Both the position numbers and the translations under genes were made by a program. Source: Nocardia vulneris (lineage in GTDB: Bacteria; Actinomycetota; Actinomycetes; Mycobacteriales; Mycobacteriaceae). Taken from it: a DNA stretch of 64,000 bases. Where the stretch lies: positions 186,001 through 250,000 of the forward strand of contig NZ_BDCI01000007.1 of assembly GCF_001613425.1 (NCBI RefSeq), read 5' to 3'. Of this stretch, positions 1 through 8,330 are shown piece by piece. The notes below the pieces were generated by a model. It saw only the letters and a program-made list of their open reading frames with translations. It was not told where the DNA came from and did not search any database. The number at the start of each line of letters is the position of its first letter. Position 1 is the stretch's first letter.

Positions 1-516
1 ATCTCGTTCAAGGAGCCGGAGAGCAGCAACGCGTTCGCGCAGGGCAAGCTCATGTTCCTGCGTTCGTGGCCGTCCACCTACGGTGACGTCGGCGGCGAAT
101 CGTCCGCGGTGAAGGACAAGTTCGCGGTCGCCCCGCTGCCCGGTGAGAACGGTGTCGGCGCGTCCACGCTCGGCGGCTACAACGCGGCGATCAGTGCCTA
201 CTCCAAGAACAAGGCCACCGCGCTCGACTTCCTGCGCTTCCTGATCAGCGAGGACGCCCAGCACATCGTCGCCTCCGGTGCGCTGCCCTCGGTGCGCGCG
301 TCGATGTACGACGACCCGGCCCTGATCGCGAAGATGCCGTACCTGCCCGCGCTCAAGGATTCCATCGCCAGCGCGGTGCCGCGCCCGGTCACGCCGTTCT
401 ATCCCGCGGTGTCGAAGGCCATCCAGGAGAACGCCTATGCTGCGCTGAAGCAGACCAAGTCGGTCGACGACGCGATCACCGGCATGCAGAAGGGCATCGA
501 GACCGCGGGATCGTAG
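1..516 (+). CDS. Sugar ABC transporter substrate-binding protein, C-terminal part (partial)
   Basis: The reading frame is open from the first base, so the gene starts upstream of the window. About 171 residues remain. They look like the C-terminal lobe of an extracellular solute-binding protein of the MalE/LpqY type: a run with FAQGKLMFLRSWPS, then KFAVAPLPGENG and a GGYNAAI stretch, followed by helices ending in VDDAITGMQKGIE. Two permease genes follow after 45 bases, which supports an importer operon. In related actinomycetes such proteins are lipoproteins that deliver sugar to the permease pair. The substrate cannot be read from this fragment. Trehalose is a guess from the permeases. Confidence 0.85.
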   Translation: MSFKEPESSNAFAQGKLMFLRSWPSTYGDVGGESSAVKDKFAVAPLPGENGVGASTLGGYNAAISAYSKNKATALDFLRFLISEDAQHIVASGALPSVRASMYDDPALIAKMPYLPALKDSIASAVPRPVTPFYPAVSKAIQENAYAALKQTKSVDDAITGMQKGIETAGS

Positions 517-561
517 GCGGAAGCGCAACGGACCCGACGAGACCCGTAGGAGAGAGAAACG

Positions 562-1584
562 GTGTCGGATCCTTCGGGAGCGGCCAGCACTGTGTCGAGT
601 GAGGATTTCCTGCCACGCAAGCGTGGCCTCGGCGAAACTCTGGCATTGGAAATGCGGCGCTCCGGTAAAGCCTGGCTGTTCGTCGCGCCGGTACTGCTGG
701 CGCTGGCGGTGGTCATCGGTTATCCGGTGGTGCGCGCGCTGTGGATGTCGTTCCAGAAGGATTCGGGGCTGGACCCGGCGACGGGCATGTTCACCGAGGG
801 TGGCAGCGCCGGCTTCTCGAACTACACGCACTGGCTGCTGCAACAGTGCCAGGCGGGCGGCGAGACGGTCAGCTGTCCCACCGGCAACCTCGGGTCGCAG
901 TTCTGGCTGGCCATCGGCGTCACGCTGTTCTTCACGGTGGTCACGGTGACGCTGGAGGCCACGCTCGGCCTCGGCTTCGCCATGGTGATGGGCAAGACGT
1001 TCCGCGGCCGCGCCCTGCTGCGCGCCGCGGTGCTGATCCCGTGGGCGATCCCCACCGCGGTCACGGCGCGGCTGTGGGAGTTCATGTTCCAGTACGACGG
1101 CGTGGTGAACCGGGTGTTCGGCACCCACATCCTGTGGACCTCCGACGCCTGGGCCGCCCGGTTCGCGGTGATCGCCGCCGACGTGTGGAAGACGACGCCG
1201 TTCATGGCGCTGCTGCTGCTGGCGGGCCTGCAGGTGATCCCGGCCGACGTGTACGAGGCGGCCCGGGTCGACGGCGCGACCGCCTGGCAGCGCTTCACCC
1301 AGATCACCTTGCCGCTGCTGCGCCCGGCCCTGCTCGTCGCGGTGCTGTTCCGCACCATGGACGCGCTGCGCATGTACGACCTGCCCGCGATCATGACGCT
1401 GAACAACCCGTCCACCCGGGTGCTGTCGATCCTGGTGGTCGACCAGGTCCGGCAGGGCCCCAACAGCGCGGCCGCGCTGTCGACGATCACCTTCCTGCTG
1501 ATCTTCGCGGTGGCCTTCGTGCTGGTGAAGGTCTTGGGCGCCAACGCCGTCCGGACCCAAGAGGAACAGCGGGAGGCGCACTGA
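562..1584 (+). CDS. Sugar ABC transporter permease, SugA/MalF type
   Basis: Membrane permease of a carbohydrate importer, 340 residues. The start is a GTG preceded by a good ribosome-binding site (taggagagag). The N-terminal 35 residues are polar, then a first membrane segment (AWLFVAPVLLALAVVIGYPVV) is followed by a roughly 60-residue external insertion and further spans. The conserved cytoplasmic EAA loop is visible as EAARVDGATAWQRFTQITLP, the site that contacts the ATPase subunit. Its stop overlaps the start of the next permease by one base (TGATG), so the two are translationally coupled. Layout and length match SugA of the trehalose-recycling LpqY-SugABC system, but the substrate is an inference. 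Confidence 0.88.
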   Translation: MSDPSGAASTVSSEDFLPRKRGLGETLALEMRRSGKAWLFVAPVLLALAVVIGYPVVRALWMSFQKDSGLDPATGMFTEGGSAGFSNYTHWLLQQCQAGGETVSCPTGNLGSQFWLAIGVTLFFTVVTVTLEATLGLGFAMVMGKTFRGRALLRAAVLIPWAIPTAVTARLWEFMFQYDGVVNRVFGTHILWTSDAWAARFAVIAADVWKTTPFMALLLLAGLQVIPADVYEAARVDGATAWQRFTQITLPLLRPALLVAVLFRTMDALRMYDLPAIMTLNNPSTRVLSILVVDQVRQGPNSAAALSTITFLLIFAVAFVLVKVLGANAVRTQEEQREAH

Positions 1585-2462
1585 TGTCCGTACAGACTTC
1601 GGCAAAGCCTGCCGCGCAATCGGTTCCGTGGACCCACCGGCTCAAGTCGGTGCGGCTCTACGCCGGTGTGTTCATCGTGCTGGTGTGGGGGCTCGGGCCG
1701 TTCTACTGGATGGCCGTGACCGCGTTCCGCGATCCGGACTACACGTTCGACAGCACCCCGTGGCCCACGCACGTCACGCTGGAGAACTTCCGCAACGCCT
1801 TCGACACCAGCCGCGGCAACAACTTCGGCCGGGCGTTGATCAACAGCGTGGTCATCGGCTCGATCACCACGGTGATCGCCCTGCTGATCGGCGTGCTGGC
1901 GGCGTACGCGCTGGCGCGGCTCACCTTCCGCGGCAAGTACCTGGTGTCGGGCCTGATCCTGAGCGCCTCGATGTTCCCGGTGGTGGTGCTGGTGACCCCG
2001 CTGTTCCAGCTCTTCACCAACATCGGCTGGATCGGCGAATACCAGGCGATGATCATCCCGAACATCTCGTTCGTGCTGCCGATGACCGTCTACATCCTGG
2101 CTTCCTTCTTCACCGAATTGCCGTGGGAGCTCGAAGAAGCCGCGCGGATCGACGGCGCGACGAAGATGCAGGCCTTCCGCCTGGTGATGCTGCCGCTGGC
2201 CGCGCCCGCGGTGTTCACCACCGCGATCCTCGCGTTCATCGCGGCGGTCAACGAATACCTGCTGGCCCGGCTGCTCTCCTCGGACAAGACCGAGCCGGTG
2301 ACCGTCGCGGTCGCCCGGTTCTCCGGTAACAACCCGCTGGTGGAGCCCTACGCGGCGATCATGGCGGCGGGCACGATGGTGTCCATTCCGCTGGTGCTCA
2401 TGGTGCTGCTGTTCCAGCGCCGGATCATCTCCGGCCTCACCGCCGGTGGCGTGAAGAGCTAG
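1584..2462 (+). CDS. Sugar ABC transporter permease, SugB/MalG type
   Basis: Second permease of the importer, 292 residues, starting at the ATG that overlaps the SugA-like stop codon. A longer upstream extension exists in the same frame but runs through the SugA-like gene and is a shadow. The protein has a single N-terminal span, an external segment with DPDYTFDSTPWPTHVTLENF, and the EAA loop EEAARIDGATKMQAFRLVMLP. It should pair with the SugA-like protein to form the membrane channel. No ATPase gene follows. The energising subunit must lie before the window or elsewhere on the chromosome (a shared MsiK/SugC-type protein). Confidence 0.88.
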   Translation: MSVQTSAKPAAQSVPWTHRLKSVRLYAGVFIVLVWGLGPFYWMAVTAFRDPDYTFDSTPWPTHVTLENFRNAFDTSRGNNFGRALINSVVIGSITTVIALLIGVLAAYALARLTFRGKYLVSGLILSASMFPVVVLVTPLFQLFTNIGWIGEYQAMIIPNISFVLPMTVYILASFFTELPWELEEAARIDGATKMQAFRLVMLPLAAPAVFTTAILAFIAAVNEYLLARLLSSDKTEPVTVAVARFSGNNPLVEPYAAIMAAGTMVSIPLVLMVLLFQRRIISGLTAGGVKS

Positions 2463-2517
2463 CTCTCGCGCAGAATTCCGGTGCGCCGCAACGGCCCGGT
2501 GATAGCATCGCGGGTCA

Positions 2518-2547
2518 CCCACGGCACGAGTACAGTCGTGCCGTGGG
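2518..2547 (+). terminator. Hairpin after the sugar permease operon
   Basis: A perfect 12-bp inverted repeat, CCCACGGCACGA and TCGTGCCGTGGG, with a 6-base loop lies 56 bases after the SugB-like stop. No long T run follows, which is usual for high-GC actinomycete terminators. It separates the ABC operon from the penicillin-binding protein gene. Confidence 0.6.
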
Positions 2548-2610
2548 GGCACATTTCCGATCGTTGTTCGTGCAGGTGAGATTCGACCGACGCTCCGGGA
2601 GGAGATGATC

Positions 2611-4863
2611 GTGGGCTCGATTCGCAGGCGGAAAGCGCGGCGCGGCACTGATTCCGCGCCCTACTCCTCCATCGCGGGCTTCAACGAGCTGACCTCACCC
2701 GCCGCCCGCGCGAAGCGGCGCGCGCACGCGGCGAAGGACCGCCCGCCGACCACACCGAAACCCACTACGGATCCGAATCGCCCGCCGCGCACCCGAGCGG
2801 AACGGTTCCGCCGGCTCGTGCTGGCGCTGTTCATCATCTTCGGCGTGGTGCCACTGCTGCTCTCGGTGCTCGTCTACTGGAGCGCCGAGATCCCCGATCC
2901 GAGTTCGGTGCAGACCAACCAGATCGCCACCATCCTGGCCGCCGACAGCAGCACGGTGATCGCCAAAGTCGTGCCGCCGAACGGGAATCGGACGCCGGTC
3001 CCGCTGGCCGAGGTGCCGCAGTCGACCCGCGACGCGATGCTGTCCGCGGAGGACCGCAACTTCTACAGCAACCCCGGCTACTCGACCTCCGGCTTCCTGC
3101 GCGCCGCCCGGGACAACCTGCTCGGCCGCGACGACGCGGGCGGCGGCTCCACCATCACCCAGCAGTATGTGAAGAACGCCTTCCTCGGTTCCGAACGCAC
3201 GCTGACCAGGAAGATGCGCGAGCTGATCATCGCGGCGAAGATGGCGCGCCAGTGGAGCAAGGACGACATCCTCGCCGCCTATCTCAACACCATCTACTAC
3301 GGGCGCGGCTCGTACGGGATCGCGGCCGCGACCAAGGCGTATTTCAACAAGCCGGTGAATCAGCTGACCCTGGCCGAGGGCGCGGTGCTCGCCGCACTCG
3401 TGCGCACCCCGTCCATCCTCGACCCGGAAACCCACCTGCCCGACCTGACGGCCCGCTGGCAGTACGTGCTCGACGGCATGGTCGAGATGGGCGTGCTCGC
3501 GCCGGGCACCCGCGATGCCACCACGTTCCCGGCGATCATCCCGCTCAACGAGATTCCCGACGAGAACGTGGCCCGCGGGCCCGAGGGGCTGATTCGCGCC
3601 CAGGTGGTTCGCGAGCTGCGTTCCGCCGGGATCAGCGAGCACGAATTGAACACCGGGGCTTTGCAGATCACCACCACGATCGACGCCAAGGCACAGCAGG
3701 CGGTGCTCGGCGCGGTGCAGGATCGGCTGGCCGGTCAGCCCCCGGAACTGCGCGCGGCGGTGGTGTCGATCGATCCGCGTTCCGGCGCGGTGCGCGCCTA
3801 CTTCGGCGGATTCGACGGCATCGGCTACGACTTCGCCCAGGCGCCGCTGCAGACCGGGTCGGCGTTCAAACCGTTCGCGGCGATCGCCGCGCAGCAGCAG
3901 AGCGTCCCGCTGACCCGGCTGCTGGACAGTTCCCCGGTCACCGACCGCGGCACGAAAATCACCAACGTGGACGGTGAATCGTGCGGCAAATGCACCATGG
4001 CCGAGGCGCTCAAACGATCGCTGAACACCAGCTTCTACCGGCTCACCATGTCAATGTTCGACGGCCCGAAGGCGATCGCCGACGCGGCGCACGCGGCGGG
4101 TATCCCGGAGGAGATCCCCGGCGTGGCCGGGAAGACGCTCACCGAGGACGGCGGCCGGCCGTTGAACGGAATCGTGTTGGGGCAGTATCTCGTTCGTCCC
4201 ATCGATATGGCCTCCGCCTATGGCACCATCGGTGCGTCCGGGGTTTATCACCAGCCGTACTTCGTGCAGCGGGTGGTGACCGGTGACGGACGGGTGCTGC
4301 TGGATCGCGGCGCTCCGGAACAGCAGATCGGCAAACAGATGCCCGCAGGGCAACAGCGCATACCGAAGGCGATCGCCGACAAGACCACGCAGGCGATGAC
4401 ACCGATCGCGGCATACTCCAACGGCCACGCCCTCGCCGGTGGCCGGCCGTCCGCGGCCAAGACCGGCACCACCCAGCTCGGCGAGTCCGCGGACAACAAG
4501 GACGCGTGGATGATCGGGTTCACCCCGGCGCTGTCCACGGCCGTCTGGATCGGGACCGAACGGTCCCAGCCCATCCACACCGCCCGCGGGTCGGACATCT
4601 ACGGCTCCGGCCTGCCCGCAGACATCTGGAAGCAGGTGATGGACAACGCGCTCGACGGCACGCCGGTCGAGCAGTTTCCCGCCGTGGACGGGCCCGGCCC
4701 GGCCGCGACACCCAACGCGAACAAGCCCTCCGGCGGCACCTACGACATCCTGAACCCGCCGACGGGCGCCCCGCGTGAGCCGGTCGTCATCATCCCGCCC
4801 GCCCCGCAGCCGCCCAAGGAAGTGGAGATCTTCCCCGGGCTGAGCATTCCGGTCCCGGGATAG
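2611..4863 (+). CDS. Class A penicillin-binding protein (transglycosylase/transpeptidase)
   Basis: Bifunctional peptidoglycan synthase of 750 residues. I chose GTG 2611 because the GGAGGA motif ends just before the ATG at 2605 and is correctly spaced only for the GTG. A basic, proline-containing cytoplasmic tail of about 65 residues leads into one membrane span (LVLALFIIFGVVPLLLSVLVYW). The GT51 glycosyltransferase domain follows, with catalytic Glu near residue 147 (AEDRNFYSNPG) and GGGSTITQQYVKN. The transpeptidase has SAFK (nucleophile Ser about 417), SLN and KTG (about 617). The C-terminus is short and proline-rich, with no PASTA domain. It closely parallels the PonA-like protein at 10681 and is probably a paralogue. 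Confidence 0.93.
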   Translation: MGSIRRRKARRGTDSAPYSSIAGFNELTSPAARAKRRAHAAKDRPPTTPKPTTDPNRPPRTRAERFRRLVLALFIIFGVVPLLLSVLVYWSAEIPDPSSVQTNQIATILAADSSTVIAKVVPPNGNRTPVPLAEVPQSTRDAMLSAEDRNFYSNPGYSTSGFLRAARDNLLGRDDAGGGSTITQQYVKNAFLGSERTLTRKMRELIIAAKMARQWSKDDILAAYLNTIYYGRGSYGIAAATKAYFNKPVNQLTLAEGAVLAALVRTPSILDPETHLPDLTARWQYVLDGMVEMGVLAPGTRDATTFPAIIPLNEIPDENVARGPEGLIRAQVVRELRSAGISEHELNTGALQITTTIDAKAQQAVLGAVQDRLAGQPPELRAAVVSIDPRSGAVRAYFGGFDGIGYDFAQAPLQTGSAFKPFAAIAAQQQSVPLTRLLDSSPVTDRGTKITNVDGESCGKCTMAEALKRSLNTSFYRLTMSMFDGPKAIADAAHAAGIPEEIPGVAGKTLTEDGGRPLNGIVLGQYLVRPIDMASAYGTIGASGVYHQPYFVQRVVTGDGRVLLDRGAPEQQIGKQMPAGQQRIPKAIADKTTQAMTPIAAYSNGHALAGGRPSAAKTGTTQLGESADNKDAWMIGFTPALSTAVWIGTERSQPIHTARGSDIYGSGLPADIWKQVMDNALDGTPVEQFPAVDGPGPAATPNANKPSGGTYDILNPPTGAPREPVVIIPPAPQPPKEVEIFPGLSIPVPG

Positions 4864-5167
4864 CGATGATGCTGTGACCTTCGAGCACCCGGGGGAACGG
4901 TTGGCATGGCAGCATCGTTTGCCAGAGTGAGAGCGAACAGGGACTGTGTCGGAACAGGCCGACGCCGGAGTCCCGGGATCGATGCGGAAGGATATGCGCT
5001 CGAACGACGACACAGCGGTGTGAGCGACAGGCCCGGAGGCGGCGACTTGCCTGACCACGATGGGCTTCGAAACGGAACACAGCGACCCGCGAACCGGCCC
5101 GGAGGCGCACCACGAAGGGCCAGGGAGCGCCGCAATTGGAGACAGACGAGACATAGGGGCTACGCCG
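4864..5167. other. Intergenic region without recognisable gene
   Basis: About 300 bases between the penicillin-binding protein gene and the first effector-binding-domain gene. Short open frames run through it, but none has a convincing ribosome-binding site or protein-like composition. I see no tRNA, strong hairpin or repeat. It presumably contains the promoter of the two-gene unit that follows. Confidence 0.5.
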
Positions 5168-5626
5168 GTGGATTTCAATGTCGTTGACCAACCCGAGACG
5201 CTGGTGGCGGGCACGGTACTGCGCAGCCCGGCGCTCGCGGTCGAGGGGCCGCGCCGCGCGAAAGTCGAAGAGGCGTGGAAGCGCAATCTGGCGCGCCAAT
5301 TGCCCGGACCGCCGACGACCGCGTACGTCGACCACGCGCCGGAGATCAATTCGTATCTGACCCACATCGTGGGTTATCGCTGCCGCAGCCTCGACGACTT
5401 ATTGCCCGGCGACGTACTGGCCCGGGTGCCCGCGGGACGATTCGCGCGGTTCATCGCCAGCGGTGACAACCTCGGCGACACCATCGTCTACATCTGGCGC
5501 TCGGTGTGGGATGCCGAGGCCGCGGGCCGTTTCGTGCGGTCCTATACCGGCGATTGGGAGCATTATCCCGACGCGCGCACGGTCGAAGTCTTCGTAGCGC
5601 TGGCAGACGATCAGGTCGACGGGTAG
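5168..5626 (+). CDS. GyrI-like/AraC effector-binding-domain protein, first tandem copy
   Basis: Small stand-alone ligand-binding protein of about 152 residues. A longer in-frame ATG exists at 5060, but the GTG at 5168 gives an N-terminus (MDFNVVDQPETLVAGT) that aligns directly with the next gene (MDFEIVTLDESLVAGL), so 5168 is the likely start. The fold signature is the phrase GDVLARVPAGRFARF in the middle and a terminal acidic strand (RTVEVFVAL), as in the small-molecule-binding domain of AraC/MerR-type regulators. No DNA-binding domain is attached. The ligand is unknown. It lies 9 bases before its paralogue. Confidence 0.8.
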   Translation: MDFNVVDQPETLVAGTVLRSPALAVEGPRRAKVEEAWKRNLARQLPGPPTTAYVDHAPEINSYLTHIVGYRCRSLDDLLPGDVLARVPAGRFARFIASGDNLGDTIVYIWRSVWDAEAAGRFVRSYTGDWEHYPDARTVEVFVALADDQVDG

Positions 5627-5635
5627 GAACAGACT

Positions 5636-6061
5636 GTGGACTTCGAGATTGTCACGTTGGACGAGAGCCTGGTCGCCGGACTGACCGTCCCGCTGGCCGG
5701 GCGTGAGGTGACCGCCCGCGACCTCGACCTGGTGAACTTCACCTGGGACCGCTACCTCGCGCGGGAAAAGAACGTGCCGCGGGTGGCCGCCTATATCGGC
5801 CAGAACGATCACGCCGTCGCGGTGCTCGGTTACGAGATCACCGGCATGGCCGAAATGGACGCCGGCGACGTGCTCACCCGCGTCCCGCAGGGCCGCTACG
5901 CCAAGTTCGTCGTCTCCGACAAGCCCTACGACCTGCTCCGCACCGCCTGGGCCCAGGTCCGCAAGGCCGAAAGCGCCGGCACCATCACCCGCTCCCACAC
6001 CGCCGAACTCGAGCGCTACACCGGCCCCACCTCCGTAGAGGTCTACGTCTCCCTCGACTGA
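5636..6061 (+). CDS. GyrI-like/AraC effector-binding-domain protein, second tandem copy
   Basis: A 141-residue single-domain protein starting at GTG 5636. The sequence DAGDVLTRVPQGRYAKFVVSDKPYDLL and the end ERYTGPTSVEVYVSLD are typical of the effector-binding (GyrI-like) fold. It is clearly homologous to the gene immediately upstream and probably arose by tandem duplication, with both transcribed together. Such stand-alone domains can bind hydrophobic compounds or act as drug-binding or gyrase-inhibitor-like proteins; which applies here cannot be told from sequence. A strong hairpin terminator follows 12 bases after its stop. Confidence 0.82.
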   Translation: MDFEIVTLDESLVAGLTVPLAGREVTARDLDLVNFTWDRYLAREKNVPRVAAYIGQNDHAVAVLGYEITGMAEMDAGDVLTRVPQGRYAKFVVSDKPYDLLRTAWAQVRKAESAGTITRSHTAELERYTGPTSVEVYVSLD

Positions 6062-6073
6062 CCCTCGACCGAA

Positions 6074-6119
6074 AAACGCCTAGAGCCACACGCAGGTCTG
6101 CGTGTGGCTCTAGGCGTTT
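6074..6119. terminator. Very long perfect hairpin, probable bidirectional terminator
   Basis: A 22-bp perfect inverted repeat with only two bases between the arms (left arm 6074-6095, right arm 6098-6119). The left arm begins with AAA and the right arm ends with TTT, so it reads as an intrinsic terminator in both directions. It ends the tandem effector-binding gene pair and marks the left edge of the 6.1-8.3 kb accessory cassette. Confidence 0.8.
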
Positions 6120-6402
6120 CAGGGGCTCCGAGATGTGTGGAAGCGAGGTTCTGAAAGACCTGTCGGTCTGCATCGTGCGTCAAGGGAAGGTAGAAATCTC
6201 AACTGCCCGGCAGTCGGCCTGAGACACGGACCCGAGCTACCGAATCACGGGTATCCGTTCTTTGTCGGTGTCCCAGGGTGTCACATCGAGGTGTCGCATC
6301 ACGGTTTCGCATGATCAGGTTTGCATAGGTGAGCGCGAAACAGATATTCACCGAACGATCTTGCGCATACAGTCGTTGGTTGTGTTCGGATACTCTGATG
6401 CC

Positions 6403-7389
6403 ATGCACACACAGACGTCCACTGCGCCAACAACATCGATGCAGGTCGATGGCATTGCCGACGGCGTGGACGTGGGCGACGCCGGGCCCCAAGCCACTCC
6501 TCAGGAAACCCGACTGGAGCTGCTGAAAGTCTCCGGTCGCGGGTACACAGTTGTGCGCCATCTGTTCACTCAGTTGCCCTCCGATGAGTCAGCGCGAGCC
6601 AGCGTGCTCGGCCCCATGGTCACAGACCGCAAGCGCCGCTCGATTCAGCTCTACCTCATGCTGCTGACGGCGTGGCCGTATGTGGCGAACCTGGCGGAGA
6701 AGGGCCAGCCTCCGTTGGCATCGGAGGTATGGGCCCGGGCCCTGCGGACGCAAAAAGGCAGGCAATGGACAAACACCCACGTGTCCGCCGCCTGGACCGA
6801 CCTGGAGCAGCGCGGTTTGATCGACCGGAAGCGGCTCGCGCGCGGCGTGGTGGTGCGACCACGCCGGGAAGATGGCAACGCCGACTATACGAAGCCAGGA
6901 CAGAAAGCCAACGACCGCAGGGAGACCTACTTTGTTCTCCCCCAGGAATTCTGGACAGAAGAGTGGTTCGAACGGCTCACCTTGCCGGGGCTTGCGATGT
7001 TACTGGTCATCTCGGCGGGCACCAGCGACAAAGCCGAGATCTGGCTGACGAACGCGAAAGTTCAAGACTGGTACGGCATCTCACCGCGTTCCGCTGAAGC
7101 CGGTATCGAAGACCTGAAAGCGCACGGTCTACTCACCGAACGCGTCGAGTGGATCAAAGCGCCGTTGTCCGCGATCGGTGCCACGCAACGGCACTGGTAC
7201 AGCCTCGCTGGCGCGTTCGGCACCGACCAACGCCGCAAGGTCCAAAAGGCTGCACAGGTTCAGTTGGAGACGCGCAGAGGAAAAAGCGCATCCGGCGACG
7301 TCGCGGACCCGGAGGTTCGCCGGGTTCTCGTCAAGAAGACCGGCAAGAAGCAGAAGAAGCGCCCATCCGGAGAGGTCGCTGGGAAATGA
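6403..7389 (+). CDS. Winged-helix, replication-initiator-like protein of unknown function
   Basis: A 328-residue cytoplasmic protein. ATG 6403 is preferred to the upstream in-frame ATG at 6262 because the extra residues have no protein-like pattern. The N-terminal 35 residues are low-complexity. The body contains two probable winged-helix segments, around TNTHVSAAWTDLEQRGLIDRKRLARGVVVRPR and IWLTNAKVQDWYGISPRSAEAGIEDLKAHGLLTER, both with the helix-turn-helix plus wing rhythm seen in replication-initiator and similar DNA-binding proteins. The C-terminus is very basic (VKKTGKKQKKRPSG). It overlaps the next gene by four bases (ATGA). Composition is less GC-rich than its neighbours, suggesting transfer. 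Function is not assigned. Confidence 0.65.
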   Translation: MHTQTSTAPTTSMQVDGIADGVDVGDAGPQATPQETRLELLKVSGRGYTVVRHLFTQLPSDESARASVLGPMVTDRKRRSIQLYLMLLTAWPYVANLAEKGQPPLASEVWARALRTQKGRQWTNTHVSAAWTDLEQRGLIDRKRLARGVVVRPRREDGNADYTKPGQKANDRRETYFVLPQEFWTEEWFERLTLPGLAMLLVISAGTSDKAEIWLTNAKVQDWYGISPRSAEAGIEDLKAHGLLTERVEWIKAPLSAIGATQRHWYSLAGAFGTDQRRKVQKAAQVQLETRRGKSASGDVADPEVRRVLVKKTGKKQKKRPSGEVAGK

Positions 7390-8006
7390 CTACCGACGAC
7401 ACGAACCGCCCGGCGTCCGAGGCGACTTCGACCCACGCGTGGATCGATGAATCGAGCATCGAGCGGGTCGCGGAGGGAGCCGGTGGCTTCTACGTGCTGG
7501 CTGCGGTCATCGCTTCCCCGCTCGACTGCGAGGCATTTCGCATGGACCTCGCAGCGCTGCTCCCCAAAGGAGCCGGCCGATTGCATTGGCGCGATGAATC
7601 GGCAGCACAACGACGCAAGGTCGTCGACGCCATAACCGGGTATGGCCTGACCAACTTGGTTGTGATCAGTGATCAGGCCGATTCCCGCAAACAGGAACGG
7701 GCCAGGCGCAAGGGGATGGAACGAATGCTGGTCGAGCTTGCGAGCCTTGAAGTCTCGCAGGTGGTGATCGAGGCTCGGACGAAAGCACTCAACAGCAGAG
7801 ACCAAAGCCTGGTTGCCACGCTTCGCACTTCCGGCGCACTGCCGACGCGGATGCGGGTCGATTTCGAGTCTCCGAAGACCGAACCCATGCTCTGGATACC
7901 GGATGCGGTAGCTGGGGCCACCGGCCTCGCACACCGAGGCGGCGATGCCGGTTTCCTGGCAAAACTGAGCGAAGTGACTGTGCAGATCGATCTTCGGTCG
8001 GCTTAG
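7386..8006 (+). CDS. DUF3800-like protein
   Basis: A 206-residue protein starting at the ATG that overlaps the previous stop. Near the N-terminus it has AWIDESSIERVAEGAGGFYVLAAVIAS, the Asp-Glu-Ser strand typical of DUF3800, whose members have an RNase H-like fold and are often found near mobile or defence genes. A later acidic region (MRVDFESPKTEPMLWIPDAVAGA) resembles the conserved Asp-containing C-terminal helix, and HWRDES gives another acidic patch. With the coupled winged-helix gene it forms a compact cassette. Family placement is by motif only, and activity is unknown. Confidence 0.65.
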   Translation: MTTDDTNRPASEATSTHAWIDESSIERVAEGAGGFYVLAAVIASPLDCEAFRMDLAALLPKGAGRLHWRDESAAQRRKVVDAITGYGLTNLVVISDQADSRKQERARRKGMERMLVELASLEVSQVVIEARTKALNSRDQSLVATLRTSGALPTRMRVDFESPKTEPMLWIPDAVAGATGLAHRGGDAGFLAKLSEVTVQIDLRSA

Positions 8007-8015
8007 GACGCGAGA

Positions 8016-8046
8016 GCCGGGTCCCGTCGTCCGGCGGGATCCCGGC
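8016..8046 (+). terminator. Hairpin after the DUF3800-like gene
   Basis: Inverted repeat GCCGGG-TCCCG paired with CGGGA-T-CCCGGC (one bulged T), beginning 10 bases after the DUF3800-like stop codon. Likely intrinsic terminator. Confidence 0.55.
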
Positions 8047-8133
8047 CTCACTTCCTCCCTACCCGCAGGGGGAGGCTCACCCTCGAGTGTAGAGAGCCTG
8101 AGCAGACAGCAGCGCAGTGCCGGGGAAACAGCA

Positions 8134-8165
8134 AGCCGCCCGGAGGAATACACCTCCGGGCGGCT
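8134..8165. terminator. 13-bp perfect inverted repeat in the convergent gap
   Basis: AGCCGCCCGGAGG and CCTCCGGGCGGCT pair perfectly around a six-base loop (AATACA). It lies between two convergent genes, so it may terminate either of them. Confidence 0.5.
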
Positions 8166-8210
8166 CGCTCATCGATCTCATGCCCCGCACAGCGCGAGCC
8201 CAACGAGCGC

Positions 8211-8305
8211 GTTCATGGCCCGTCTCGCGTCCGAGCGGACGAAGCGCACGCGCCGCAGGCGCAAGTCTCGTCCGCTCGGACGCGAGACACCGAGGGGCCA
8301 TGAAC
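8211..8305. repeat. Nested 95-base palindromic structure
   Basis: Outer arms GTTCATGGCC (8211-8220) and GGCCATGAAC (8296-8305) enclose a second, 21-bp perfect inverted repeat (8222-8242 with 8268-8288), which itself encloses a small GCGCC/GGCGC hairpin. The whole can fold into one long branched stem. It lies 25 bases beyond the 3' end of the inositol phosphate synthase gene. It could be a terminator for that gene, a structured RNA, or a miniature palindromic element. Its size and nesting exceed those of the ordinary terminators in this window. Confidence 0.6.
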
Positions 8306-8330
8306 ACGCCGCGGCCACGCGGCAGAAAAC

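Noticed and set aside
822..2648. Long reverse-strand open frame of about 608 codons
   Set aside because: It is antisense to the two sugar permeases, is rich in Arg/His/Gln/Gly and shows no conserved motif; it is a high-GC shadow frame.
6120..6402. tRNA-linked attachment site for the accessory cassette
   Set aside because: No cloverleaf sequence or duplicated attachment core could be recognised around the cassette.
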